Positions 30,532 through 40,000 of a stretch of DNA of 61,112 bases are shown here, piece after piece; positions within the stretch are counted from its first letter, which is position 1, and each line of letters begins with the position of its first letter. The notes below the pieces were generated by a model that saw nothing but the letters and a program-made list of their open reading frames with translations, was not told where the DNA came from and ran no database searches. Made by a program: the position numbers and the translations under genes. Source of the DNA: Nosocomiicoccus ampullae (lineage in GTDB: Bacteria > Bacillota > Bacilli > Staphylococcales > Salinicoccaceae); NCBI RefSeq assembly GCF_001696685.1, contig NZ_MBFG01000017.1:1-61112 (forward strand). Reading direction: 5' to 3'.

Positions 30532-31833
30532 TTATCCCCCTAAGAAAAATACTTTGATGTCGTTCCATGTCACTAAGATCATAATCATTATAACGAATAA
30601 TACACCTGCAATTTGAATATTCATTGCAACTTTTTTATTTACCGGCTTTCTAAATATCGCTTCGTATAAGACGAATAATATTCTTCCACCGTCGAGTGCT
30701 GGAATTGGTAATAAGTTCATTACCCCTAAGTTTACACTAATCATCGCAGTAAATGCGATTAAACTTATAATGCCGAGCTGCGCGACGGATTCTGTCACTT
30801 TATAAATACCGACAGGTCCGTTTAACATATCAAATGTAAACTCACCTTGGAATATCGATAAGAACAGTTGACCGAGTAGCGTGAGTAACATCGTACTCAC
30901 TTCAATCATTCTTTCAGTACCCCAAAGAATCGGTTCGAAAATATTTTTAGGTTCTGCCATCATTTGACGCACACCGATAATTAATCGTTTCTCAACGTCA
31001 CCAGTTGGAGTCTCTGTCTCTTCAATCATCGGCACGATGTCAACTTCACGGACGTTACCATCGTTTTCAACTGTAAACGTAATCGGTTTATCTTCTCCAC
31101 CGTTTGCTGCGATCGTTTGTGTCATTTCTGTCCAGTCACTGACGACTTGACCGTTGACTTCTTTCACTTCGTCACCGACGACAATTCCAGCTTTTTCTGC
31201 TGGAGACCCTTCAGATACTTCACCAACAATCGGTGTGTCGACTGTTTTACCAACAACATAAGCTAAAAAGATAAATAACACAAATGCGAGTAAGAAGTTA
31301 AATAATGGTCCTGCAAACAATGTTAAAAATCGTTGCCACGGCGTCTTTGACTCAAAACGTTCATCGTAGCTTGCGATACGTTCTAATTGTCCGTTTTCAA
31401 CTAAATACGCTGTTTTTGCGAGCGTGTACGTGACGACATTATTATCGCTATAGCGATTCGCTGTCACTGTCATTTTCTCAACAAAATCGTTGTCGATAAC
31501 TTCAACCGCTTCGATGTCGTTAAAATTATGTTTATCATCTAATAATACGTGTGTAATTTCGTTTGAATCGTTTAATTTTAGTGCGATACTCATCCCTTTG
31601 TTTAAAGGGTTCACTTCCATATCCGCACTTGCCATACGAACGTATCCTCCGACTGGTAATAAACGAATTGTATATAACGTGTCGTTATGGCTGTATGAAA
31701 ATAGTTTTGGTCCCATTCCAATCGCAAACTCCGGACAATAGATACCTGCACGTTTTGCAAAGTATAAGTGACCGAGTTCATGTACTGTAACGAGTACTCC
31801 AAATACGACTATAAAAGATAAAATACCTACCAA
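30532..31833 (-). CDS. rseP: Site-2 zinc metalloprotease RseP
   Basis: Intramembrane protease that cleaves anti-sigma factors and leftover signal peptides. The zinc motif HELGH is at 18-22 in the first transmembrane helix; a PDZ domain (about 195-275) is followed by further helices and the LDG motif in PIPALDGGRILF. The 433 residues are normal for the family. Translation starts at TTG 31833 with GGAGGG 8 nt upstream, 3 nt after dxr. Neighbours uppS-cdsA-dxr and proS are conserved. Confidence 0.96.
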   Translation of the reverse strand: MVGILSFIVVFGVLVTVHELGHLYFAKRAGIYCPEFAIGMGPKLFSYSHNDTLYTIRLLPVGGYVRMASADMEVNPLNKGMSIALKLNDSNEITHVLLDDKHNFNDIEAVEVIDNDFVEKMTVTANRYSDNNVVTYTLAKTAYLVENGQLERIASYDERFESKTPWQRFLTLFAGPLFNFLLAFVLFIFLAYVVGKTVDTPIVGEVSEGSPAEKAGIVVGDEVKEVNGQVVSDWTEMTQTIAANGGEDKPITFTVENDGNVREVDIVPMIEETETPTGDVEKRLIIGVRQMMAEPKNIFEPILWGTERMIEVSTMLLTLLGQLFLSIFQGEFTFDMLNGPVGIYKVTESVAQLGIISLIAFTAMISVNLGVMNLLPIPALDGGRILFVLYEAIFRKPVNKKVAMNIQIAGVLFVIMIMILVTWNDIKVFFLGG

Positions 31834-31836
31834 CAG

Positions 31837-32964
31837 TTAAACCCTCCAGTCTGACTTATATAACTTATCGTAATGTAATATCGTTTCGAGGTCTGGATTT
31901 TGTACAACCTCATGGTGTGCCATTCTCGATTCAACGATATCTTCTATTTCTAAAAATGTAATTTCATCGTTTAAAAATTTGTTCACCGCATACTCATTCG
32001 CTGCGTTCATAACCGCTGGCATCGTTCCACCGACTTTTAACGCTTCATACGCAAGTTGAATCATTTTAAATCGCTTAAAGTCCATCGGTTCAAAATTTAA
32101 TGTCGATAACGTATTGATATCCAGTGGATTGTCTTTATAAATACGGTCTGGATACGTCATCGCGTATTGAATCGCTGTACGCATATCACTATTTCCAAGT
32201 TGAGCGATTATACTATTGTCCGTAAACTCAACCATCGAGTGTATAATACTTTCACGATGAATTAGCGTTTTAATTTTATCGATTGGCATATTAAATAAGT
32301 GATGTGCTTCGATTACTTCTAAACCTTTATTCATCATCGTTGCGCTGTCAATCGTAATCTTTTGACCCATCGACCAGTTCGGATGGTTTAACGCATCTTT
32401 TTTCGTGACGTGTTTTAACTCTTCACGTGTTAAATCTCTAAAACTTCCGCCTGACGCAGTAATAATGAGCTGACGAACTTGAGAGAGTTTTTCACCATTT
32501 AAACATTGAAAAATCGCAGAATGTTCACTATCGACAGGAATAATTTCTGCACCGTACTGTTTCGCATGGTTCATGACGATGTCACCTGCTGCGACGAGTG
32601 TTTCCTTGTTAGCTAAAGCGATTTTACGCCCCTTTTCAATTGCGCGTAACGTCGGAACGAGTCCGACACTTCCTAATATCGCAGTCACTAATATATCCGC
32701 GTCATATGTCGCAACGTCTACTAGACCATCATTTCCGTACGTAAATGTCACATCTGTAAACTCACCTTTTAAAGATGTCGCATCTCGTTCGTCCATGACT
32801 GATACGAGTTTCGGTTTAAACTCTGTAATAATTTGCCTTAACATCTCGATATTTCGACCTGCAGAAATTGCTTCTACAGAAAACTTATCACTATTATACC
32901 TTATGACGTCTAGTGTTTGAGTTCCAATTGACCCCGTCACACCTAATATCGATATTTTTTTCAT
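31837..32964 (-). CDS. dxr: 1-deoxy-D-xylulose 5-phosphate reductoisomerase
   Basis: NADPH-dependent enzyme of the MEP isoprenoid route that makes 2-C-methyl-D-erythritol 4-phosphate. The NADPH motif GVTGSIGTQ starts at residue 8; the metal site with PVDSEHSA and the substrate loop (TMMNKGLE, HRESIIHS) are present. 375 residues. True Staphylococcus species use the mevalonate route and lack dxr, so finding dxr here supports a relative outside that genus. The downstream product undecaprenyl diphosphate is made by UppS in the same cluster. Confidence 0.95.
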   Translation of the reverse strand: MKKISILGVTGSIGTQTLDVIRYNSDKFSVEAISAGRNIEMLRQIITEFKPKLVSVMDERDATSLKGEFTDVTFTYGNDGLVDVATYDADILVTAILGSVGLVPTLRAIEKGRKIALANKETLVAAGDIVMNHAKQYGAEIIPVDSEHSAIFQCLNGEKLSQVRQLIITASGGSFRDLTREELKHVTKKDALNHPNWSMGQKITIDSATMMNKGLEVIEAHHLFNMPIDKIKTLIHRESIIHSMVEFTDNSIIAQLGNSDMRTAIQYAMTYPDRIYKDNPLDINTLSTLNFEPMDFKRFKMIQLAYEALKVGGTMPAVMNAANEYAVNKFLNDEITFLEIEDIVESRMAHHEVVQNPDLETILHYDKLYKSDWRV

Positions 32965-32975
32965 AAAGTCACCTT

Positions 32976-33761
32976 CTAAATAATTATCGGTAGTATATTC
33001 ATTAACGGTAGAACGAATATAAAACTATCGAATCTGTCTAGAATACCACCGTGGCCAGGTAAAATTGTCCCTGAATCTTTGACGTCAAAATGTCTCTTTA
33101 ATGCAGATTCAACGAGATCTCCCATTTGACCAAATGCACTTAAAATCACCGTTAAAACGATGAGTGAAAACATATTGTTATCTAAAAGACCCGTCAGTGA
33201 AAATATTACTGCAAGAACTGCAGCACTAAATAGCCCACCGAGCGCACCTTCTATCGTTTTATTTGGTGAGATACGCGGCCATAATTTTCGCTTACCAATG
33301 GCGCGTCCAAATAAATACGCACCTGTATCTGTCGTCCATACGATTAAAAGTCCGTACATTAAATAAATCAAACCAGCATTTCTCGTTTCATATGCATACA
33401 TAAATCCAATACCGATATAAGCGACACTCATGACACAAAATCCCATGTCGACAAACGAGAATCGGTTATTAGATATAACAGTAAACGACAACATAACGAG
33501 CGCAATACCGATGAGTAAATTTAAACGGTACGCTTCAACTGTTGGTAAAAATGTCGAATTTGGTCCGAGGATTAAAAACAACGCGAGAATTGACATAATA
33601 CCCGGCACACTGAAAATATGAATTCGATTCATTTTTAAGATTTCGTATAAAGCGACAAAAGACATTAAGTAAACGAGCGCTAAAAATGGAATACCGCCGT
33701 AGATTACAAGAGGTAAAAATATGAGTAACGCGACAACTGCTGTAATAACTCTAGTTTTCAT
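32976..33761 (-). CDS. cdsA: Phosphatidate cytidylyltransferase
   Basis: Integral membrane enzyme making CDP-diacylglycerol from CTP and phosphatidate. The C-terminal signature is recognisable as SALKRHFDVKDSGTILPGHGG followed by LDRFDS. The 261 residues contain about seven to eight hydrophobic segments. ATG at 33761 overlaps the uppS end by 11 nt with AAAGGAGG upstream, so synthesis is coupled to uppS. Product feeds PgsA. Confidence 0.96.
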   Translation of the reverse strand: MKTRVITAVVALLIFLPLVIYGGIPFLALVYLMSFVALYEILKMNRIHIFSVPGIMSILALFLILGPNSTFLPTVEAYRLNLLIGIALVMLSFTVISNNRFSFVDMGFCVMSVAYIGIGFMYAYETRNAGLIYLMYGLLIVWTTDTGAYLFGRAIGKRKLWPRISPNKTIEGALGGLFSAAVLAVIFSLTGLLDNNMFSLIVLTVILSAFGQMGDLVESALKRHFDVKDSGTILPGHGGILDRFDSFIFVLPLMNILPIII

Positions 33762-34500
33762 CGTGACGTTCCTCCTTTAACCCACCAAATCTTCGGTCTC
33801 TTTTACAATAACTTTCTATAATCGAATTGAACTCTTCAACAGATAATTCCGGCCAATACGTATCTGTAAAATATAATTCACTATACGAAATTTGCCATAA
33901 TAAAAAGTTACTTATTCGATATTCCCCACTCGTACGAATGAGTAATTCCGGATCCGGATAGTCTTTTGTATATAAATACGTGCTAAACGTTTCGTCAGTA
34001 ATATTTGATGACTCTATAGTCCCACTTTCTACGTCTTTTGCGATATTTTTTACAGCGCGTACAATTTCATTTCTACCACCGTAATTCAGCGCAAAAATTA
34101 ACGTTAAACCCGTATTGTTTTTTGTTTTATTGACCGCATAAGAGACGGCTTTTTTAGTATGTAAAGGTAATTCATCAAATTCACCGATCGTCTCTACTTT
34201 TACATTTTCTCTCATCAATTCTGGTAAGAATTTGTTCATAAAAATTCCAGGAAGTTTCATCAAAAATGATACTTCACTTTGTGGGCGTGACCAGTTCTCT
34301 GTAGAAAATGCATATAGCGTTAAATACTTTATATTTAATTGATTCGCAGCTACAACTATTCGACGAACAGTCTCCATGCCTTGTTCGTGCCCTTTTACTC
34401 GAGGTAATCCAAGGCTTTTAGCGTATCTGCCGTTTCCATCCATGATAATCGCTACATGGTTTGGACCATTTATATCGGTCGAGTTTTTCTCATTAAACAT
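33751..34500 (-). CDS. uppS: Undecaprenyl diphosphate synthase (isoprenyl transferase)
   Basis: Cis-prenyltransferase that makes the C55 carrier lipid for peptidoglycan and teichoic acid synthesis. Motif I reads MDGNGRYAKSLGLPR; the family almost always has Trp where Tyr stands here (GRWA). The C-terminal region has LLIRTSGEYRISNFLLWQ and the YFTDTYWPE segment. Length 249 residues, normal. ATG at 34500 follows CGGAGG. A perfect palindrome lies in the leader (separate entry). Confidence 0.96.
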   Translation of the reverse strand: MFNEKNSTDINGPNHVAIIMDGNGRYAKSLGLPRVKGHEQGMETVRRIVVAANQLNIKYLTLYAFSTENWSRPQSEVSFLMKLPGIFMNKFLPELMRENVKVETIGEFDELPLHTKKAVSYAVNKTKNNTGLTLIFALNYGGRNEIVRAVKNIAKDVESGTIESSNITDETFSTYLYTKDYPDPELLIRTSGEYRISNFLLWQISYSELYFTDTYWPELSVEEFNSIIESYCKRDRRFGGLKEERHDEN

Positions 34501-34529
34501 AAGTAGCCTCCGAGTTAAAATTAAAAAAC

Positions 34530-34542
34530 GTACAGACTGTAC
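34530..34542. promoter_or_regulatory. Palindrome in the uppS leader, operator candidate
   Basis: Perfect 6-1-6 palindrome GTACAGACTGTAC. It lies about 10 bp downstream of an extended -10 candidate, TGTTAAAAT on the minus strand (hexamer 34553-34558), and 30 nt before the uppS start. This is the position of a repressor site at the start of the uppS-cdsA-dxr-rseP-proS unit. The binding protein is unknown. Confidence 0.4.
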
Positions 34543-34579
34543 ATATTAATCTATTTTAACATAAGAAACATTAAAAAAT

Positions 34580-34603
34580 ACAGGTAAGCGAATGCTTACC
34601 TGT
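34580..34603 (-). terminator. frr terminator
   Basis: A perfect 10-bp stem ACAGGTAAGC / GCTTACCTGT with a 4-nt loop, followed on the minus strand by ATTTTTTAATG. It lies shortly after the frr stop. Confidence 0.92.
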
Positions 34604-34609
34604 AAACTT

Positions 34610-35167
34610 TTAAACTTCCATAATGTCTGCTTCTTTTTCCTTTACGCGTTCGTCGATGATGTTCACAAATTTATTTGTTAAATCTTGAACATCTTCTTCT
34701 AATGAACGTAATTCGTCTTCACTAATTTCAGAGTCTTTCTCTTGTTTCTTTAGTGTATCGTTTGCATCACGGCGGATGTTACGAATAACGACTTTAGAGT
34801 TTTCACCAACGCTTTTAACGTCTTTTGTTAATTCTTTACGTCTGTCTTCTGTTAGTTGCGGAATTGTAATACGAATCATCGTACCATCTGACGTTGGGTT
34901 CACACCTAAGTCAGCTAATTGAATCGCTTTTAACACGTCGTCTACTGAACTTTTGTCGTACGGTGTAACTGTTAACATTCTCGCTTCTGGCACTTGAATG
35001 TTTGCAAGTTGTTGAAGCGGAGTGTCCGCACCGTAATAGTTTACGTACACGCGGTCTAAAAGACTTGCGTTTGCTGTTGCTGTACGAATTCCTGCAAGTT
35101 CACGATTTAACGCATCAATTGCGTCGTTCATTTTCTTTTCTGCTTGTTTCAATACGTCGTTAGCCAT
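34610..35167 (-). CDS. frr: Ribosome recycling factor
   Basis: Splits post-termination ribosomes together with EF-G. The 185 residues are the standard length; the family pattern is clear in LAGIRTATAN-SLLD near the N-terminus and in IRITIPQLTEDRRKEL. Start ATG 35167 behind AAGGGAG. Encoded 13 nt after pyrH, the usual pyrH-frr pair. Confidence 0.97.
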   Translation of the reverse strand: MANDVLKQAEKKMNDAIDALNRELAGIRTATANASLLDRVYVNYYGADTPLQQLANIQVPEARMLTVTPYDKSSVDDVLKAIQLADLGVNPTSDGTMIRITIPQLTEDRRKELTKDVKSVGENSKVVIRNIRRDANDTLKKQEKDSEISEDELRSLEEDVQDLTNKFVNIIDERVKEKEADIMEV

Positions 35168-35180
35168 TATTTTCTCCCTT

Positions 35181-35900
35181 TTAATCTGTTATCGTTGTAC
35201 CAATATCTTCGCCGAGTACTGCGCGTTTGATATTGCCCTCTTCTGTAATTGAAAATACCACAAGTGGGATAGAGTTGTCCATACAAAACGATGTTGCTGT
35301 TGCGTCCATCACTTGTAAGTTCTTCTGTAACATGTCGAGATAAGAAAGCGATTCGAACTTTGTCGCTGTGTCGTCGTGCTTTGGATCTGCTGAATATACG
35401 CCGTCTACGTTATTTTTACCCATTAAGATAACGTCAGCATTTATTTCAGCTGCACGTAATGCTGCTGTTGTATCTGTTGAGAAGTACGGGTTACCGATTC
35501 CTGCTGCAAATATAACGACGCGTCCTTTTTCTAAGTGACGAATCGCACGACGTCGAATATACGGCTCTGCAATTTGTTTCATTTCAATCGATGTTAATAC
35601 GCGTGTATCAACACCTAATTGTTCTAAACTGTCTTGTAACGCGAGTGAGTTCATTACTGTAGCGAGCATACCGATATAGTCTGCGTTCCCACGTTCCATA
35701 CCTAAGTCACTTCCAGTTTTACCACGCCAAATGTTTCCACCGCCGACGATTACAGCGATTTCTACATCTAGTTCTCTCGCTTCTTTAATTTGCTTTGCGA
35801 TATTTTTAATGATATCCGGTTTAATTCCGACACCTTCTCCACCAGCAAGTGCCTCACCAGAAAGTTTTAATACGATGCGTTCATATTTAGAAGAACTCAT
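35181..35900 (-). CDS. pyrH: Uridylate kinase
   Basis: Hexameric bacterial UMP kinase (amino-acid kinase fold), UMP to UDP, feeding UTP/CTP synthesis. Motifs: [20 protein letters not shown], and [21 protein letters not shown]. Start ATG at 35900 (239 residues) has AAAGGA 9 nt upstream; the ATG at 35909 directly abuts that site and is unlikely. Confidence 0.97.
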   Translation of the reverse strand: MSSSKYERIVLKLSGEALAGGEGVGIKPDIIKNIAKQIKEARELDVEIAVIVGGGNIWRGKTGSDLGMERGNADYIGMLATVMNSLALQDSLEQLGVDTRVLTSIEMKQIAEPYIRRRAIRHLEKGRVVIFAAGIGNPYFSTDTTAALRAAEINADVILMGKNNVDGVYSADPKHDDTATKFESLSYLDMLQKNLQVMDATATSFCMDNSIPLVVFSITEEGNIKRAVLGEDIGTTITD

Positions 35901-35940
35901 GATTTTCATTCCTTTTAACTGTTATATATATTGATATAGA

Positions 35941-35964
35941 AAAAAGACACCGAAGTGTCTTTTT
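35941..35964 (-). terminator. tsf terminator
   Basis: A perfect 10-bp stem AAAAAGACAC / GTGTCTTTTT closing a UUCG tetraloop on the minus strand, with its own T-run. It begins 2-3 nt after the tsf stop and separates rpsB-tsf from pyrH-frr. Confidence 0.92.
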
Positions 35965-35966
35965 AA

Positions 35967-36848
35967 TTACTGACCCATTTGGCCTTTAACTTCTGCAGCA
36001 AAGTCTTCATTACGTTTTTCTAAACCTTCACCTAGTCCAAAACGAACGAAAGTAACGAGTTCAGCGTTGTTTTCTTTTAAGAATTGATCGACAGTTTTGT
36101 CACTATCTTTAACGAATGGTTGTGAACCGATGACGATTTCTTCTAAGAATTTACGCATTCTTCCTTCAACCATTTTATCAACGATGTTTTCTGGTTTACC
36201 TTCTTCAAGCGCTTGGTTACGTAATACTTCACGCTCTTTATCTAACTCTTCTTGTGGTACTTCGTCTTGTTTTGCATATTGAGGATTTAATGCAGCAGCG
36301 TGCATTGAAACATCTTTAGCGATTGCTTCGTCTGTTGAACCTTCAATTACAGATAACACACCGATCGTACCACCCATGTGGATGTACTCACCGAATGCAC
36401 CATTTTCTGGCTTAGTTAAAACTTCAAAACGACGGATGTTCATGTTTTCACCAATTGTAGCAATTGCTGATTTCATAACTTCCTCAACTGATTGACCATC
36501 TAATTCAGAAGCGTTTAACTCTTCTAAGTTCGCTGGTTTTGTTTTAACGATATGCTCAGCAATTTTCTTAACTAAGTTTTGGAACTGTTCGTTACGTGCA
36601 ACGAAGTCAGTTTCAGCGTTAATTTCAACGATTGCTGCATCGTTACCGTCTACTGCGATTTCAATTAAACCTTCAGTAGCGATACGGTCTGCTTTTTTAC
36701 CAGCAGAAGCAATACCTTTTTCACGTAGGTATTGGATTGCTTCTTCGATGTTACCATCAGTTTCTTGTAACGCTTTTTTACAATCCATCATACCTGCGCC
36801 AGTTTTTTCACGTAATTCTTTAACTAATTGAGCTGTAATTTTAGCCAT
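35967..36848 (-). CDS. tsf: Translation elongation factor Ts
   Basis: Guanine nucleotide exchange factor for EF-Tu. The 293 residues begin with the UBA-like domain ([21 protein letters not shown]), followed by the dimerisation core with ETDFVARN. Start ATG at 36848 behind GGAGG. Normally co-transcribed with rpsB; here an intervening hairpin may reduce its level. Confidence 0.98.
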   Translation of the reverse strand: MAKITAQLVKELREKTGAGMMDCKKALQETDGNIEEAIQYLREKGIASAGKKADRIATEGLIEIAVDGNDAAIVEINAETDFVARNEQFQNLVKKIAEHIVKTKPANLEELNASELDGQSVEEVMKSAIATIGENMNIRRFEVLTKPENGAFGEYIHMGGTIGVLSVIEGSTDEAIAKDVSMHAAALNPQYAKQDEVPQEELDKEREVLRNQALEEGKPENIVDKMVEGRMRKFLEEIVIGSQPFVKDSDKTVDQFLKENNAELVTFVRFGLGEGLEKRNEDFAAEVKGQMGQ

Positions 36849-36893
36849 TATTGTTCCTCCATATTCTTTAAAATCAATTTATGTTTTAAAAAA

Positions 36894-36920
36894 GGTGATA
36901 AATAACAAGTACTTATCACC
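36894..36920 (-). terminator. Hairpin between rpsB and tsf
   Basis: An 8-bp stem GGTGATAA / TTATCACC with an 11-nt loop, followed on the minus strand by six Ts. Located directly after the rpsB stop; probably a partial terminator that sets the S2 : EF-Ts ratio. Confidence 0.75.
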
Positions 36921-36930
36921 AAATTGTTTA

Positions 36931-37698
36931 TTATTCTTCAGTTTCTGATGCTTCTTCAGCTGATTCTTCTTCTGTTAAGTCGATGTTTTGTTCAGCTGCA
37001 ACATCTTCGTTAGATACACCTTGTTGACCTTCTAATACAGCGTCAGCCATTTTAGATGTCATTAAGCGTACCGCACGAATCGCATCGTCGTTAGAAGGGA
37101 TAACGTAGTCCACTTCGTCTGGGTCACAGTTAGTGTCAACCATTGCAACGACTGGGATACCTAAGATTTTAGCTTCGTTGATCGCGATAGATTCTTTACG
37201 TGGATCTACGACGAATAATGCTTTAGGCATATCTGTCATTTCACGAATTCCACCTAAGAATTTGATTAAACGATCGTATTCTTTATTGATTTCTGCAACT
37301 TCTTTTTTAGGAAGTACTTCGAATAATCCGTCTTCTTCCATTTTTTCGATTTCAGAAATTCTGTCGATACGTCCTTTGATTGTATCGAAGTTTGTTAAGA
37401 TACCACCTAACCATCTGTGGTTTACGTAAAGTTGACCTGCACGCTCTGCTTCTTCTTTAATCGCATCTTGAGCTTGCTTTTTCGTACCGACGAATAATAC
37501 TTTACCGCCGTCACGTGAAACTTCTTTAATGAAGTTGTACGCATCGTCAACCATCTTAACTGTTTGTTGTAAATCGATAATGTAGATACCGTTACGCTCC
37601 GTGAAGATGTATTTTTTCATCTTCGGGTTCCAACGGCGTGTTTGGTGTCCAAAATGTACACCAGCTTCAAGTAATTGTTTCATACTAATTACTGCCAT
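36931..37698 (-). CDS. rpsB: 30S ribosomal protein S2
   Basis: Small-subunit protein added late in assembly. The N-terminal block ([20 protein letters not shown]) and [12 protein letters not shown] are diagnostic. The 255 residues end in an acidic tail ([12 protein letters not shown]). ATG at 37698 is preceded by AAGGAGG. It has a long structured leader and its own promoter just after codY. Confidence 0.98.
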   Translation of the reverse strand: MAVISMKQLLEAGVHFGHQTRRWNPKMKKYIFTERNGIYIIDLQQTVKMVDDAYNFIKEVSRDGGKVLFVGTKKQAQDAIKEEAERAGQLYVNHRWLGGILTNFDTIKGRIDRISEIEKMEEDGLFEVLPKKEVAEINKEYDRLIKFLGGIREMTDMPKALFVVDPRKESIAINEAKILGIPVVAMVDTNCDPDEVDYVIPSNDDAIRAVRLMTSKMADAVLEGQQGVSNEDVAAEQNIDLTEEESAEEASETEE

Positions 37699-37738
37699 GA
37701 ATATTTTCCTCCTTGGTTTTTACCTCCGCTTTAACGCT

Positions 37739-37768
37739 AGCTAACAACCGTTACGGCACCAGTTAGCT
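37739..37768 (-). promoter_or_regulatory. Structured rpsB leader, candidate S2 autoregulation element
   Basis: In the predicted ~105-nt rpsB leader, AGCTAAC (37762-37768) pairs with GTTAGCT (37739-37745) on the minus strand, with an inner CCG-TAA-CGG pairing (37748-37756). Leaders before rpsB are often bound by S2 as feedback control. The exact family of this leader is not recognised. Confidence 0.45.
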
Positions 37769-37809
37769 CCTTGCTAAAACGTGTGTAATTGGCTTTATAG
37801 CCGTTTATT

Positions 37810-37838
37810 ATAATAGCACAGTTTAGTCAGGGCTTCAA
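37810..37838 (-). promoter_or_regulatory. rpsB promoter
   Basis: On the minus strand TTGAAG (37833-37838), a 17-bp spacer, and TGCTATTAT with the TG extension (hexamer 37810-37815). The -35 directly abuts the codY stop codon. Confidence 0.75.
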
Positions 37839-38609
37839 CTAAAACATATCTTTTTCTAGTTCTTTTAAGAATCCTGGCTTTTTAATGCGAATAAACGTCC
37901 CTTTCATACCGAGTGAACGAGATTCAATAACGCCTGCACTTTCTAACTTTCTTAACGCGTTTACGATAACTGAACGTGTAATCCCGACTCTATCCGCAAC
38001 TTTTGACGCGACGAGTAAACCTTCTAACGCATCGAGCTCTTCAAAAATGTGTTCGATCGCTTCACGTTCAGAGTATGATAATGAGCGGATTGCCATCGCG
38101 ATGCTCGCTTTGTCACGCGCTTCTTTTTCAACTTCTTTTTGACGCTCGTTCATCATTTCCATACCTACAACAGTACTTGCGTACTCACATAAGACGAGAT
38201 CTTCTTCGGTAAATTTTTCTTCTTTTTTACCGACGACGAGCGTTCCAAGGCGATCTCCACCACCGAAAATTGGAATGACGCACGTCTCTGAGTTACTATA
38301 TTCAGCAACTTCTTCTGGGAAGATCGTTAACTTATTACTAAAGTCGATATTCTCTTCTGTTTCACGTAGTCGCATAATACGGTTCATATAATACTCAGGG
38401 AACTCACGATTTTCTAAAAAATCGTGCATACGACTATTTTCATCGAAACTTTCGTGATACGTACCGTAACCGAGTAACTTCGCATCACTCGCGACGATGA
38501 ACGTGTTACAGTCTAATATTCTACTAAGTTTTTCTGCTAACGCTTCGTATTTTACGTTTTCTTGAATGAGCTTATTAATTTCTCTCGCTCTTTCTAATAA
38601 TGTTGGCAT
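37839..38609 (-). CDS. codY: GTP- and branched-chain amino acid-sensing repressor CodY
   Basis: Global nutritional regulator of low-GC Gram-positives. The 256 residues have an N-terminal GAF domain that binds isoleucine, leucine and valine (1-155), a linker helix, and a winged helix-turn-helix whose recognition segment reads [20 protein letters not shown]. Encoded last in the xerC-hslV-hslU-codY string, the conserved order. Start ATG 38609. Likely targets in this window are not obvious. Confidence 0.97.
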   Translation of the reverse strand: MPTLLERAREINKLIQENVKYEALAEKLSRILDCNTFIVASDAKLLGYGTYHESFDENSRMHDFLENREFPEYYMNRIMRLRETEENIDFSNKLTIFPEEVAEYSNSETCVIPIFGGGDRLGTLVVGKKEEKFTEEDLVLCEYASTVVGMEMMNERQKEVEKEARDKASIAMAIRSLSYSEREAIEHIFEELDALEGLLVASKVADRVGITRSVIVNALRKLESAGVIESRSLGMKGTFIRIKKPGFLKELEKDMF

Positions 38610-38627
38610 ATAGAATAGCCCTCCGTT

Positions 38628-39989
38628 TTATAAAATAAATTGACTTAAGTTTTTACTACTCTTAATTGTGTCTAGCTTATCATTTACGTATTTCTCTGTA
38701 ATTTCAACGTGTGCACCGTGCATATTATCCGCTTCAAACAGTAACTCTTCAAGCAGAGTTTCCATAATCGTATGAAGTCGTCTTGCACCGATATCATCCG
38801 TCGTAGAGTTTACGTCGTACGCAATATTTGCGAGTGCTTCGATCGCTTCATCGGTATAACTGACCGTCACACCTTCAGTTTCAAGCAGTGCTTCATATTG
38901 CTTTAATAATGAATGTTTTGGTTCAGTTAAAATACGTTTAAAGTCTTCTGCTTTTAACTTATCGAGTTCTACACGAATCGGGAAACGCCCTTGTAACTCT
39001 GGAATTAAATCACTCGGTCTTGCAACGTGGAACGCTCCAGCACCGATAAATAAAATATGTTCCGTATTCACCGGTCCGTATTTCGTTTCAACAACACTTC
39101 CTTCAACGATTGGTAAAATGTCACGTTGTACCCCTTCACGAGATACTCCAGCTTGACTATTTGACCCCATCGCAATTTTATCCATCTCATCGATAAAGAT
39201 AATCCCTAACGTTTCAGCGAGTTCAATCGCTCGGTCATAGACGAGGTCCGTGTCGATCAGCCCTTCAGACTCTTCTCTAATTAAATGCTCACGCGCATGT
39301 TTTACTGGCAGACGTTTTTTACGTTTTTTCTTCGGCATCATATTTTGTAACATATCGCCCATACCATTGTCCATACCTGGCATCATCATCGACATTTGTT
39401 TCTCTTCGACTTCGATTTCAACGACACGCTCTTCTAAACGTCCGTCTTCTAAATCCTGGCGGATGTTACGACGTTTTTCACGTACAGTGTCATCAACTTC
39501 TTCTACTGGTTCTTCTGTTTTACCCATATTTGAAAACATTTCAAACGGATTGTTAAACGTCGGTTCTTTAAAACGTCCTGGTGCGAGTAATTTTATTAAA
39601 CGTTCGTTCGCTAATTTCGTCGCCTCTTCACGAACGCCTTTAAATAATTCTTCTTTCACCATTTTTACGCTCGTCTCGACTAAGTCTCTCACCATCGACT
39701 CGACGTCACGACCGACATAACCGACTTCTGTATACTTTGTCGCTTCAACTTTCGTAAACGGTGCACCGGTAATTTTAGCCATGCGTCTTGCGACTTCTGT
39801 TTTACCGACACCTGTTGGTCCGATCATTAATATATTTTTCGGGATGACTTCATGTTTAAGTTCATCACTTAATTTCATACGGCGATATCTATTTCTCATC
39901 GCTATCGCAACTTTACGCTTTGCTTCATATTGTCCGACGATGTTTTCGTCGAGTTTTGACACAATTTCTCTTGGAGATAAACTAGCCAA
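38628..39989 (-). CDS. hslU: HslU (ClpY) ATPase of the HslUV protease
   Basis: AAA+ unfoldase that feeds substrates to HslV. Walker A GPTGVGKT is at 57-64 and Walker B is [10 protein letters not shown]; the I-domain insertion between them (about 110-230) is present, and the C-terminus ends LSQFIL as needed to activate HslV. Translation starts at TTG 39989 with GGAGG 7 nt upstream. 453 residues. Confidence 0.97.
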   Translation of the reverse strand: MASLSPREIVSKLDENIVGQYEAKRKVAIAMRNRYRRMKLSDELKHEVIPKNILMIGPTGVGKTEVARRMAKITGAPFTKVEATKYTEVGYVGRDVESMVRDLVETSVKMVKEELFKGVREEATKLANERLIKLLAPGRFKEPTFNNPFEMFSNMGKTEEPVEEVDDTVREKRRNIRQDLEDGRLEERVVEIEVEEKQMSMMMPGMDNGMGDMLQNMMPKKKRKKRLPVKHAREHLIREESEGLIDTDLVYDRAIELAETLGIIFIDEMDKIAMGSNSQAGVSREGVQRDILPIVEGSVVETKYGPVNTEHILFIGAGAFHVARPSDLIPELQGRFPIRVELDKLKAEDFKRILTEPKHSLLKQYEALLETEGVTVSYTDEAIEALANIAYDVNSTTDDIGARRLHTIMETLLEELLFEADNMHGAHVEITEKYVNDKLDTIKSSKNLSQFIL

Positions 39990-40000
39990 TATATATCCTC

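Noticed and set aside
30528..30540. T-box riboswitch before proS
   Set aside because: Only 4 nt separate rseP from proS and no specifier or antiterminator structure is present.
34530..34542. Copper-responsive cop box
   Set aside because: The consensus TACA-N2-TGTA needs two central bases and there are three; the downstream genes have no link to copper.
39250..39720. 156-codon open frame on the plus strand
   Set aside because: Antisense to hslU, serine-rich composition typical of a shadow frame, no start signals.
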